DNA from: Ichthyophis bannanicus
Taxonomy: Eukaryota > Chordata > Amphibia > Gymnophiona > Ichthyophiidae
DNA: 64,000 nucleotides
Assembly: GCA_033557465.1 (NCBI GenBank)
Contig: CM066037.1
Coordinates: 517,754,686 to 517,818,685, forward strand
Direction of reading: 5' to 3'
The notes under the pieces are model-generated. The model did no database searches. It saw only the letters and a list, made by a program, of their open reading frames with translations, and was not told where the DNA came from. A program made the position numbers and the translations under genes. Within the stretch, counting starts at the first letter, position 1, and each line of letters begins with the position of its first letter. Of this stretch, positions 20,926 to 32,024 are shown one piece after another.

Positions 20926-22600
20926 GGTGACGACAGTATCAAGAGGATGGGTGGAAATGCGTACAGCAATCTCTGCCCCTAATGTAGGAGGAAAGCATTT
21001 GGGGCCTGCCGGTGCAGTGACGGAACTCTGGAATAGAAGAGCGGAAGCTGTGTGTTTTGTGGAGTGGCAAAAAGATCTATAAGTGGAGTTCCCCAAGTTT
21101 GGAAGATCCGAGCAGATGTCTCTCAATGCAAGATCCATTTGTGTGGATGAAAGATATGGCTTAGACTGTCCATAAGGACAATGAGTTCACCTGCGAGGAT
21201 ATACTACTCTGAGGTAGATGCGGTGTGAGATGGCAAAGGACCATAGGCAAATGGCTTCCTTGCAGAGGGGACGAGAACCCATTCCCCCCTGTTTGTTCAC
21301 TTAGAAAATGGCTACTTGGTTGTCCATCCTGACTAGAACAGGTTGCCCCAAACGTTGGGGGTAAAAAACCCTAAGAGCATTTGTCAGTGCCCGTAGTTCT
21401 AGGAGACTGATCTACAGGGCAGATATGGTGCCTACAGTTCTTGTGTAATTAGGTCGTTCAGATGCATTCCCCAACCCAGTATGGAAGCACCCATCGTTAG
21501 GGTACATCGAGGTGGAGGCATCTGAAAAGGTGACCTGTGGAGACCACCATCAATGAAGGGACTTGATCAGTGGAGGGTTATCTGGATCTTGTCTCTGAGA
21601 TGCCCCTTCACTTGCATCCATTAAGACAGAATCCATTGTGCTTGACACATGTGTAACCAAGCATAGGGGACGACATGTGTCCTAATAGCAATAGCATTTC
21701 TTGAGCTGTTATTCGGCTTTGCTCTTGTACCCCCTTTGCCATCTCTACAAGGTGGGTACAGTGATCCTGTGGAAAGAAAGCTTGGGCCTGTTGAGTGTCC
21801 AAGAGCACTCCAATGAACTCCAGTCATTGGGTCGGAGCAAGGTGAGACTTTGGGAAGTTTATCACAAAGCCTAGGTTTTGGAGCACCGTGATAGTGCGAT
21901 GAAGGGAGAGTCTTACCTCTTGAGGGGAGTCTCTCCTGATCAGCCAGTCATTTAAGTAAGGGAAGACGAATATCCCCAAGGTTTGTAGCAAGGCAGAGAC
22001 TATTGCCGTGCATTTTGTGAAGATCCTTGGGGCAAAGGCTAGACCAAAGGGGAGAACCTGGTATTGACAGTGATTTCCCTGTAACATGAAGTACAGATAC
22101 TGTCTGTGCGAGTGATGGATCAGTAAATGTGTGTACGTTATTTTTAGGTCTCTGGAGGTATGGTAGAAGAGTTTCTAGAGAAATCAATTTGAATTTTTCT
22201 TGGACCATGAATATGCTTAGGTCTCTGAGATCCCAGATGGGCCTGAATCCTCCTATTTTCTTTGGAATGAGAAAATATGGAGAGTAGAAGCCTATCCCTT
22301 CTTGAGGAGGAGGAACTCTTTATAAGGCACTCTGGGAGAGGAGGGTGGTCACCTCTTCTTTTAAGAGTGTGCTTTGAAGGGGTTGTGTGGGATAATTCCC
22401 TGTGAAGCTGGTGGGGGGTAAGGTTTTGAAGTGAAGCTGATAACCCCCTTGAACAATCTGAAGTATCCACTGCTCTGATGTTATGAGATGCCATCTGTGA
22501 GCATAATGACAGAATCTGCTGGATGGAGGGATTGGGAACCCTCCAGGGGCAGATTGTCTATGCTCTCCAGGAAGGAGTAAAAAAAACAGGCGCAAGTTGT
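20880..22600 (-). pseudogene. D2 reverse transcriptase / RNase H remnant
   Basis: RT is clearest at 22087-21824: CQYQVLPFGLAFAPRIFTKC, then FVFPYLNDWLI. The catalytic position usually written YLDDW reads YLNDW, with Asn (AAT) replacing the first Asp. N-terminal RT pieces lie at 22144-22595 in other frames. RNase H (about 21250-21400) retains VNKQGG after a stop codon. Multiple frameshifts make this a pseudogene. Confidence 0.75.
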
Positions 22601-23050
22601 GCCTGTGTAGCTGGTTGAGGCTTAGGAGCCTTGGGCTTCTTGGGCTGGAAAGGGTCCTGCTGTCTCTGCCGAGGATGCTGAGGCTGATAGGCAGCAGAAG
22701 GCAGGTAATAAGGATAGTATCTTTTTTTTTTTAGGATAGAAAGATTTCTTGGAAAGAGCCTTCCTCTTGGATGGGTCAGAAGTTTTCCTGGAAAGGCGCT
22801 TCAGGGTGAGATCATCTGTTTCAATCTCCCCTGCTTTCTCCTTCCAACCATTTCTGAACAGGTTCTCCCCAGTACATGGGATGTTGGACAGTTTATCCTG
22901 GACTCATTGCTCAAGGTCTGATGCCTGTAATCAGGCCAATCTAAGAGCCCCAATGCAGACTGCTGAAGCTCTGCTTGTTGATTCAGAGACATCAAAAGAG
23001 GCTCTGGTAAGAAACTAAAAAGTATTTTGGCTTTGCTTGATGAGTGTCTG

Positions 23051-24519
23051 TTATGCACTCTGCTTATCATTAGGAAGCATGGGGGCGAAAGTCTCCAGAT
23101 CCCTAGTGACATCTTTCAGAAACATGCCCATGTATAGCATGTAAGAGTTTATTCTGGAGACCAACATGCATGTTTGGAAGCATCGATGCCCAAAGGCATC
23201 GAGTGTCCTCCAGTCTCTGCCAGGTGGCATGGATGAATGGTTCTTTGAGCACTTTATTCGGCACATTGCCAATTCCACCACCATTGAGTGGTGGGGGAGC
23301 TGAGGTTTCTGGAAGCCTGGGTATTCTGGTACTCGATACATGGTATCAAGCCTTTTGCTAACAGGCAGAACCGTGCACAGGGACTCCCACATATGGGGCA
23401 TAAGTTCCTGTAGAATTTGGTGCACCAGTAATGTAGCTGCCTCCTTGGGTATGGGAGGGTATTGGAGTATCTCAAATTCCTCTGCCCTCAGTTCTTTTTC
23501 CGAGGCCACTGTGATAGCAAGTCCTGCTGCCATGTCCCGTAGGAAGTCCTGAAAGGACATATCTTCCGGTGGGGACTGACGCCATTCTTGAGGCAGTGAA
23601 GGGTCCAAAGGATTGTCTGAAAGTTCCTGTGAATTGAGTGATCCCTCATCAGAATCTGAAGAACTGGAATCAGATTCTGGTAAAAAAATCAAAGTATCGG
23701 CGGTCTTGGGTCAACCTCAATGTTTCATAGATGTCAAAGGTTGATGCTGATACCGATGCTCGGAAGTATCGGAACCATATCAGCCTGAGTCGGTTGGATA
23801 CCGGTGGTTTCAGTCGGTTCCAATGATAGTAGCAGCCTCGAGGGCTCTGTCGATACCAGTTCTAGGGTTGATATACCTGACTGTAGTCCTGGTGTTGAAA
23901 CCTGCACTCCTAGTCCTCGATGATATTGATACCGAGGCTGCCAGGAGTGTGGCCAAACTCCTCTTGAGAGCCAGCATACACTGGTCTAGGGAGATGGCTG
24001 ATGTCTGGGTGAAATCACCAATGGGGCTCTGAGCCACCGTCCCAGAACATGGAACTGGTAGTTCTCCAGAGGTTGATGCTTTGGGAGCATCCTGGAGCCT
24101 CACTTGTGTTTTGGAGAACAGATCCTCTCGCCGGGGCTGTTTGGCTACCCAGTCTGCATCGGAAACACCTTTGGGGAGTCACGATGCTTATGCTGGGACT
24201 TCTCTCTGGTCTCGGTATTGGTCTTTGATGCCGATGACTCTGGAGCGGCCAGAGACTTTGACTTAGTTTTATGTTTGGACTTTGACGAAAACCGAGATCC
24301 CTGAGAGGAAGCCACTGACATTGAGTCCAAGGCAAACAATGATCCAAATTGTCTGGTTCTGTTCTTTAGGCCTCTTTTTGTCATTTGCTGACACAAGGGA
24401 CAAGAATTGGGTTGATGGTCAGGACAGAAACATTTTAAACACCAGTCATGTTTATCAGTGACTGATATGGTACCAGCACACTTAGTACATTTTCTAAAAC
24501 TACTAATTGTTTTTTTCAT
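23051..24519 (-). pseudogene. D2 gag-like ORF remnant
   Basis: The N-terminal zinc-binding block reads FRKCTKCAGTISVTDKHDW, CLKCFCPDHQPN and CPLC (24519-24370). It is followed by Ser/Thr-rich sequence with many TCGGTACC-like repeats at DNA level, and then the conserved C half, including LHQILQELMPHMWESL-type sequence (read here as VHQILQELMPHMW), PHHSMVVELAM, LDAFGHRCFQTCMLVSRI and SYMLYMGMFLKDV. The same blocks are present in D3. The frame is broken at least three times. Confidence 0.75.
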
Positions 24520-24762
24520 GCCTGAAAAGTTGTCTTTAGCATTGAAGATAAGGCTATGGAGGCCTAAAGGCCTAGTCTACTGGTAAGACCACGTGAAAGA
24601 AAAAAAAGATTTAAAAAAAAAAGAAAACATATTGGGACTGGTGTAGGACTCGACGGGCCAAAGACTTTCCTATTGGACGCTGAGGAGTGTTCCCGCATGG
24701 GGTCAGTCGGTGCCAGCATCACCCATATGTGAAGACTGCATTCCTGCTTGTTCCTGGAGATA

Positions 24763-26033
24763 TTAAATACATGTCATCATATAAAAGAAATTAACATACA
24801 ATAAAGAATATAATACCAATAGGCATAAGATAGGAAATGAACATAAGGCACAGACTCTAAAATAAAATCTCTCTGGTAAATTAATTTTTATTCTGTATGA
24901 ACTTTATTTTCTCAAGATAACTTATGAACTGTGAGACAGCAAAACCATGAACTGGCATCCATTAAGAAAAGAAATTTAATAACCACTGAACTGAATATGA
25001 CTGATCTCATTAGCAACCTTTTATACGTCAAACCATCCTGCAAGAGCTATTAAATACTCATTGGAACTAAAGTCATTTGTTTCTACGTAAGTCATTTCCA
25101 AAATCTTGGCTTGTATTATGGAAACTAGTACGTAGTTTTTATCCCCTCTAAGAGGCATTTGTTCTCTCTTTGCATTTATAGGTTCAATCACATGACAAAC
25201 ATGATTAAAAATAAGGGAAGAAACGCAAAGATAGTGGAACTGCATGCATGTGCTGCTGGCTGCCTGACATGTAGAAAGCAAACCAAACCCCTGATGCTAC
25301 AGACCAGTCCGAATGTGTTAATAGAAGATATGCATTTCTGCCAAAAGTGGAACAGTAACAGGAGCCACAGTCATGTCCCACAAAATATCAGTTCCATGCT
25401 CCTAGGAATTTTACTGTTAAGTGCATCCACCAGTACTTGATAACTGGCTACAGGAACCAATGCATTCTCTCCTGTGCCTCTGTTCCCCTCCCAAAAAAGT
25501 GTACAGCATATTCTACATACCTGCAATGACAGGTAAGCAAGAAGCAGGTATATAGGCTACTACTGTTTTCATTGCCCAGACTCCCACCCCTCCCACCCAA
25601 GGCATGCACACCCACTTCTCCTTCTCTGTCACATTTTTGCATTTATATGAGCTTGGAGCATCCCTCAGTTGCAATGTCACTTCCTTCTGTTCCACAGCTT
25701 CTCTATGAGCCCAAAGCTTTATCAGTTTTTTACACCTATCATTGTATTCTTACTTATATTTAAGTGTTTTCTACTTGTTCTTACTTCTTTAACCTTTATT
25801 TGAAAATGGTAAAATGCAAATTTTAAAAAGTTGTTCACCACCACTTAAAAAGGCACTAGGTGGCTCAAGCACTGTCAATCACAAAACTGCACCTAGTTTA
25901 ATAATGGGAAGCACTCACTATCTGGGTCCTGCGCCTAGTGCTCCTCACAAGCACCCTTCTATGTTGATTTTGAAGTTCTGTGGGCGACTGTTTTGACATG
26001 CTTGGGTGAGCTGAATCTTCCTTGCTAGAAAGC
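24763..26033. other. no recognisable feature (intronic)
   Basis: This 1.27-kb gap separates D2 from D3. I see no exon, SINE head or transposon ends that I can support. Confidence 0.45.
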
Positions 26034-26300
26034 ACAGTTACTTACCTGTAACAGGTGATCTCTGGGAACAGCAGGAATAAGTCTTCACATATGGGTATGT
26101 CGGTACCGAAGGAGCCTGCGCAGGAACGCTCCCCAGCGTCCAATCAGAAAGCTTTTGGGAGCATCCCTCAGCGCCTGCGCGCTGCCGTCCCGCCTTTCCA
26201 ACTGTCTCTCCTCAGTTGAGTTTTATAGCTGAGACAAAGAGAGAGAAAGAGGAAAGGAAGATAGATAGAGAGATACAACTCCTAGGGGAGGTAGGTGGGT

Positions 26301-26398
26301 TGTGAAGACTTATTCCTGCTGTTCCCAGAGATCACCTGTTACAGGTAAGTAACTGTGCTATCTCCAGGAACAAGCAAGAATGAGTCTTCACATATGGG
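26301..26398 (-). other. D3 internal complementary region (circle-junction copy)
   Basis: The plus strand reads CCCAGAGATCACCTGTTACA GGTAAGTAACT, which is the inverse of the left terminus. After GTGC it continues TATCTCCAGGAACAAGCAAG, the inverse of the right terminus. Known DIRS models use such a region as template for completing the ends during replication. Equivalent regions occur in D2, D4 and D6 at about 18030, 36455 and 62005. Confidence 0.8.
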
Positions 26399-27234
26399 GA
26401 CTCCCAAGCTAAGATGCCTGGAGCCCTAGCCTGGTGGGGATTAGAACATGCTACACCTCATATGGCCAGGCATCCTGAGGATGGAGGGTAGGAGTTGAAA
26501 AGAGAGGAGCTGTAGAAAAACAGCTAACCTAAAATAGGACTACAGGAAAGGAGTCCTTGTATGTATGATAATTATCATGAAAAATATTGAAATGAACAAT
26601 CACAATATGGACCTCACCTACTGGATTGCAGGAAGTAGAGAGGCTGATGGAGTCTACTGGGGATCCAGTAGAGGAATCTTCAAGGTGACTTCACTGAAGT
26701 GAAGGTGAAGGTCCAAATCTGGAAGTGACAGGTGACCCAGGTGTCAACTGGGGTAGTACAAAAACGGTAGGTCTTTAGTGGAAAGCTTTATGGAAAAAGT
26801 TGGGAACTCTTTTGGCTACAGAGTTACTCACAGTTAGGAGCAAAAGAGGAAGACTGACCGATTTGGACAAACTAGCCCAGTCCTGGAGGGAAGAAGGGAT
26901 ATGGGAAAAAAGCCCGTATTCCCAAGGACAGATGTCTGAAGGGTTGAATCCTCAGATCTATTGAAGATCCACCCAGTCTTTCCTAACTGGTGAGAGAAAG
27001 GAAAGATATTGGAGCATGGAGCTTCAGGGATACCTAAACCTAGGGTTAAGGTAGGAGCTGTCAGTACCACAGCAGTGGTTGTGTGCATAATACCCCAGAC
27101 ATACTGTGGGACAGTATGAACATATGCAAGCCCACTGTCTGGAACCTATAGGAAGGTAAAACCTTTATAAGCATAGACAGTTAGAGAGATAAGTATGTAA
27201 ATACATATCTACCTATAAGGAAGCAGCTCGACAG

Positions 27235-27360
27235 ATACATATATATATATATGTCTATAGTGAGATCTGGAGGGGCATAACATATGCACACGCAGCTTAC
27301 AGACATATGTATCTATAGAGAAGTATATAGAGATATATACATACATGAATATATATGTCG
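27235..27360. repeat. AT-rich simple repeats in D3 body
   Basis: An ACATATATATATATATG run and several ATAGAGATATATAC variants. The segment belongs to the non-coding part of D3. Confidence 0.6.
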
Positions 27361-28900
27361 AAAGATAAATGCCTGCAATTAAGCAGATAGAGATATGTCC
27401 ATAAGAACATTCACATGGGAGATGTGAAGAGGAAAGATTCATCTAATAACAAGAAGGTGGAACCTACTTGAGAAGATATATAGAGCATCTATTCCCCCTG
27501 GCTAAGATGGTGCAGGAATGCTATCCAGTGAAATAACCAGGATGGTTGCGTGAAAAAACAGAGGATAATATCAGTCTGTAAACAGCAAGTCCTGAGTCCT
27601 GTAGAACTCTCGCATGGTAAATGGAAAGAAAATGCATAGGATGAGATACCAGGTTGACCCACTGGAGGGACACAAAGGAGTATCATGCATTATTAGTTAA
27701 ATATGTGCTGTCCATGAAGGAGTAGGATACCATGAGGACAAGCTGCAAGGAAAAAAGAGCATATTCCTTGTAGGAATTGGAGAACTCTTTTGACGTTCAC
27801 GTAGAAAAGGCTTATGTCCTGTATTATAAAAGGAGATAGTAGGGTGTGGAGAACCCTCACAGTCATGGAAAATGACTGAGGAAGCCTTTTCCAACCATAT
27901 AGGATAGTCATTAGAGACTAAACCCCATGCTCTCTAGCAAGGGCCCATAGTAGAAAGCTTCTCTGTAAGATTGCAGAGAGCATTATGCAGGAGAATTGGG
28001 AAATAAAACTGGCTGTTGGAAAAAACCAGCTGCACGTCAACTATGCTGCCAAATCCAAAGGAATTGGAGATGGCAAGAAAGAAGATAGTGTGATAAGCCT
28101 GAAGTGATTAGGATTATCCAAGACAGATGAAAGCACTATCTTGGAATCACTACTAAGGCCAGACAGAAAGTAGTGGAAGACAAGACTGGAAACTTGTGGA
28201 AAAGTACCAGTAGTCCAATCACTGGAACTCCTGCATGGGCAGCTGCTGAAAAAGACAGCAGAGAGAATCTCTGTGTAAAACAGAGAGAACAGACAGAATA
28301 AGAGGAGAAATTCCTGTCCCTGTCTGATGAGCTGCCCAGAGAAAATAAGGGAGTTTATTCAAGAGAAAAAACTCCACACTGGAATGAAAGAAATGACTAG
28401 AAAGGCTAAAGAAGCCCTGCAGTGGTATGGTACCACTCTTCCAGGGGAAACCCTGGATAAGAGGGTAGAGAAAACAGGAGCTGAAGGGTGACTTACCATA
28501 TGGTAAGTCTGTAGAAGGAAAAAAAGTCATGTTGGAACTATCATGGGATAGTTGTTAAACCTCTCTTCTTGGTAGGAAGAAGAGGAGAAACCTGTGACCC
28601 ATAGACATGAATATCCTGACAGCTCAGCATACCTAGGAGCAACTGGATGTCCTAAGAAAAGGAATCCCTGTGTAGAGTTTTGAATGAAAAAACAGTGAAA
28701 AAACTTCTACTGATAAGAAGTCAACTGTAGGTTGTAAACTTCAGGACCCTATGGTTGCTGTGTTTATTCAGCCTGACTAGAGTTTGGATTCTTCAGACCA
28801 GGACGAGGCTTCCTGTGCTTGGGAACATCTGAATGATGGGCAGGAGAAGAGTAAAACCTCTTTCTCCTAGGGAAAGAAGGTTTGGTAGGGCATTTCCTAC

Positions 28901-30841
28901 CTACTGGGGAAGGAGAAGGCTTAGGATCGCCTTCAGAAACAGGGAAGTCAGTGGAGCACTGAGCAACCTGATGTAAAGACTCCCTTCAGAAACAGGGAAG
29001 TCAGTGGAGCACTGAGCAACCTGATGTAAAGACTCCTTATTGAAGAGATTTTCTCCAGTGCAAGGAGTATTACCCAGTCTTTGCTGTGCCCATTTGTTCA
29101 AGTCTGAAGCTTGGAGCCAGGCTCTACGTCGTGCCCCTATGGCTATAGCAGAGGTTCTGCTAACAGACTCAAAAGAGTCTAGGGAAGCACGAGAAAGAAA
29201 CCAAGAGATATTTTGGCTATGACTAAGAAGTAAGGAATAGTCTGCAGCCTTGGGCTCTGATAAAAAAGGAGTCAAAAGAGATAATTTCTTTGTGACCTCC
29301 TGAAGGGATAGACTCATATAAAAAATATATGAGAGAATCCTTGTTGCCAGCATAGATGTTTGGAAGGTTTGACGTCCAAAGGCATCCAGTGTTCTAGATT
29401 CACGACCTGGCGGGTAAGAAGAATGCTTCTTCTTGCTTTTTACCTTCCTCATTGCTGATTCCACTACAATGGAATGATGGGGAAGTTGAGTCTTTTGAAA
29501 CCCTGGAGAGGGGGGCACCTGATATAGAAGATCAGTTGCTCTAGAAGGTGAGGAAACCCTCAGAGGTGCTTCCCACATTCTTAGAAGAAGATCCTGCAAG
29601 GAATGATGTAAAGGAAGCATTATATTTTCCTTTTCTCCAGAACAAGGAGAGCCTTGAGCAGGATCATAGCCAGGGGTAGGAATAGCAAGGAATGTTGCTA
29701 TGTCCAGGAGAAAATTCTGAAAAGAAGGATCTCCAACAGAAACCATCCCTGGACAGGCTAGATCTAAATTACTAGCCTGGGCACCGGAGTAGGCACTTGA
29801 GAATGTAGAAGTAGAAGATCTCGCCCGGTGCAGAAAAGGATCCCTAAGGGATGGATGCTGGTACTGGAGGTCATGACGTGAGACAGTCAGTACTGCATCG
29901 TCCATGCCAGGTATTGACTCCAAACTAGGTATAGAAAGGAGCGACTCTGGTGAAAGAAGCATGGAAGGAGCTGACCCCGATGCTACTGCAGGTATCGGCA
30001 CCGATACCGATACCGGTAGCTGTGTCGGAATCGAAGACGATACCGACAGCGAAGCAGTCATCGGAGGCTGCTCAAGTGGTACCGAGGAAACCGAAGGTCC
30101 TCGGTAATTACCCTCGGTACCGAGCATGCGGAACCGGTAAGCATCGGATCCGAGACGTGTCGGTACCCAGTCTTCCAGACTGGAAATCGATTCCAGACTT
30201 GGCATCGAAGGAAGCGAGTCTATTGATGCATGTCTAGAAGGTACCGACGTCGGTGGTAGTATCGGCGGTGATACCGATACTGGAAAGTCAATCTGGGATG
30301 TATCAACCGGTCCCGAGGGTACCGAGAAAACCAGATGACGATCCCTGGTGAAGAGTGGATCGCTCAACACCAGTGCCGATGCCGGAGTATCGGTACCGCT
30401 CGAAGCAGATGCCACCACTGAGCATGGCTCAGGTATGTTCTGTGAGGGGTGAGCCTCAGGAACAACCTGAAACCCCTGAAAGGCTTTGGAGACCGAAGAC
30501 TCCCGCCGGGGTTTTGGAGCCAATGGATCCTTGAGGGCAAGGCCGAAGCCGTCATCATGCTGTGCATGAGACCTACCACTCAAGGATTAGCTAGTCTTAA
30601 CAGACTGTTTGTGGGTTACCTGATCCTGTAGAGAAGGAGAAATGGCCGGTGCCCTGCCATTGGAAGGGAACTCGGTATCAAGGAAAACTCGAAAAGGGAA
30701 ATCTCTTCTCATAATATTGTAGCCTAATGGCTCCGGATGGTCAGGACCCAAACAGTTGAGACACCAGGACTTGGAGTCTAAAAACAATACTGCACTGTCA
30801 CAGTTAAGGCACTTCTTAGGAAAAGAAGGAGGCGGCTCCAT
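28901..30841 (-). CDS. D3 gag-like protein, one in-frame stop
   Basis: The frame runs from an ATG at 30841 to 28901. It is interrupted once by TAA at about 30584-30586; the downstream 560 codons are fully open. The N-terminus has KKCLNCDSAVLFLDSKSWC and LNCLGPDH, a variant of the zinc-binding block also seen in D1, D2 and D4. The middle is Ser/Pro/Val-rich and encoded by DNA dense in TCGGTACCGA-like motifs. The conserved C half includes LHHSLQDLLLRMWEAPLRV, PHHSIVVESAMRKVKSKKKH and LDAFGRQTFQTSMLATRILS. A 53-bp tandem duplication (28931-29036) shifts the last residues out of the ancestral frame. The role of particle or RNA packaging is inferred from gag position. Confidence 0.75.
28931..29036 (-). 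repeat. 53-bp tandem duplication at gag 3' end of D3
   Basis: The unit beginning CTTCAGAAACAGGGAAGTCA starts at 28931 and again at 28984. The two copies look identical. Because 53 is not a multiple of three, the second reading of the unit is in another frame. Confidence 0.9.
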
Positions 30842-31208
30842 AATGGAGAGGCCTGAAGGCCCAAAAGTTTAAACTGAAACTGAGGGAAAAAAATTCCCTG
30901 GATTAATTGAAAAGAAAAAAACACCGGCGATACTGGTGGAGTCGGGGAGACAGCCGCGACCACAGGAAAACAAAAATTAAAGAATTAAAGAAAAAATTTT
31001 CTGCAGTGATAGGAGGACGTCCTGCCTGCTCCACGGAAAAACGAAAACTGAGGAAAGACAGTTGGAAAGGCGGGAAGGCAGCACGCAGGCGCTGAGGGAT
31101 GCTCCCAAAAGCTTTCTGATTGGACGCTGGGGAGCGTTCCCGCGCAGGCTCCGTCGGTACCGACGTACCCATATGTGAAGACTCATTCCTGCTTGTTCCT
31201 GGAGATAC

Positions 31209-31504
31209 CAATATTCTGCCACTCTGCTTAGAACAGATCTTTAAAATGAATCCAACTGTACTAGCGATGCAAACGTCCTGCCCACCCATACCTGAGGTAC
31301 TTCTTTCTTGACTGCTCAAATCCAAACTATACCATGCCTCTTTTGGGATCTCAAATGCTGGAGAATATGACAACTCTACTGTGCGCCTCTTTGCACATTT
31401 TCCCTCCCTACCTCATCCCCAGCGCTGAAATGTGCCCAAATTGAAAACAGGTCATTTATGTAAAAAGGAAGCCATTCCTCACAGTTATTCTTCTTCTAAA
31501 AGCA
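31209..31504. other. no recognisable feature (intronic)
   Basis: Short stretch between D3 and a SINE with nothing identifiable. Confidence 0.4.
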
Positions 31505-31507
31505 AAA

Positions 31508-31797
31508 AGGGAGGAGTGGCCTAGTGGTTAGGACACGGTACCTCAGGCTGGAGGGCCAGGGGTTCAAGTCCCACCTGGGGACAGCAATCTCAGGCTGGAG
31601 GGACTGGGGTTTATAGTCCTATAGGCACTCCTTGTGGCCTTGGGCAAACCACTTAGCCCTCCGTTGCCTCAGGTACACATAGATTGTAAGCCCTTCGGGG
31701 ACAAGGGAATGTATCCAGTACCTGTTTGCAGTGATTACATAATGTAAACCGCTTTGATTGAAGGATAAGGCGGTATAGATAACTGGTTAAATAAAAG
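31508..31797 (+). mobile_element. tRNA/CORE SINE with L2-type tail
   Basis: The head carries TGGCCTAGTGGTTAGGAC (A-box region) and GGTTCAAGTCC (B box), so it derives from a tRNA. The core CCTTGTGGCCTTGGGCAAA and CCACTTAGCCCTCCGTTGCC matches the CORE/MIR SINE core. The tail TGTAAACCGCTTTGATTG ... AAGGCGGTATAGATAA has the same paired motif as the full-length L2-type LINE at 10.13-10.20 kb. A CAGGCTGGAGGG phrase in the head occurs twice, suggesting a local duplication. Confidence 0.8.
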
Positions 31798-32024
31798 AAG
31801 TAAAGCTTTTATTTCTGCTCTCATCAAATCAAAATTTATATCTAAATTACCCCCAAGTTGCCAATATTTAACCTGAATTTACTCAGGTAACAAAAGACAA
31901 GTCTGTGTCATTTCAAAGTTTATTTTCTTTGCATGAATTTAGAGAGTTTGCCAGACTGGCTAGGAAGCATGTGAATATTCACAGCCTTGTGTTAATCCTT
32001 GAATACTTTGAACATAACTGCATA

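Larger units (their letters stand above)
17788..24762 (-). mobile_element. DIRS element D2, about 7.0 kb, with internal insertion
   Basis: The left terminus TAGTTACTCACCTGTAAC and right terminus TTGTTCCTGGAGATA are of the D3/D4/D6 type. The inner parts of the ends form an inverted repeat (CACATATG, CCCCAGCATCCAATA and its counterpart TATTGGACGCTGAGG). An internal complementary region sits at about 18030-18115. Minus-strand order is gag (24519-23051), RT (22600-21620), RNase H (21400-20880) and tyrosine recombinase (19500-18276). A 1.4-kb insertion splits it near 19512-20920. Every ORF is interrupted. D2 starts 15 bp after the right end of D1, in the same orientation. Confidence 0.85.
26034..31208 (-). 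mobile_element. DIRS element D3, 5.2 kb, gag-only non-autonomous
   Basis: The inverted terminal repeats are well preserved (about 26065-26220 against 31050-31205). They share CACATATGGGTA, TCGGTACCGA, CCCCAGCGTCCAATCAGAAA and GGGAGCATCCCTCAGCGCC. The left end has an extra 30 bases (ACAGTTACTTACCTGTAACA). An internal complementary region at 26301-26398 joins the inverse of both ends. Minus-strand coding begins with a zinc finger and a long gag frame (30841-28901). From about 28870 down to 26400 I find no RT, RNase H or recombinase motif in any frame, so the element seems to depend on proteins supplied by relatives such as D2 or D6. Confidence 0.85.

Noticed and set aside
28219..28530. Open frame in the non-coding part of D3 as RT or recombinase
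   Set aside because: None of the DIRS motifs present in D1, D2 and D6 can be found; composition is compatible with chance.
26034..31208. Terminal repeats of D3 read as LTRs of an endogenous retrovirus
   Set aside because: The ends are inverted, not direct, there is an internal complementary region and no env or retroviral pol; the zinc finger and gag match DIRS copies.
31508..31600. A/B-box sequence as a tRNA gene
   Set aside because: No cloverleaf can be completed; it is the head of a SINE with a CORE region and LINE tail.
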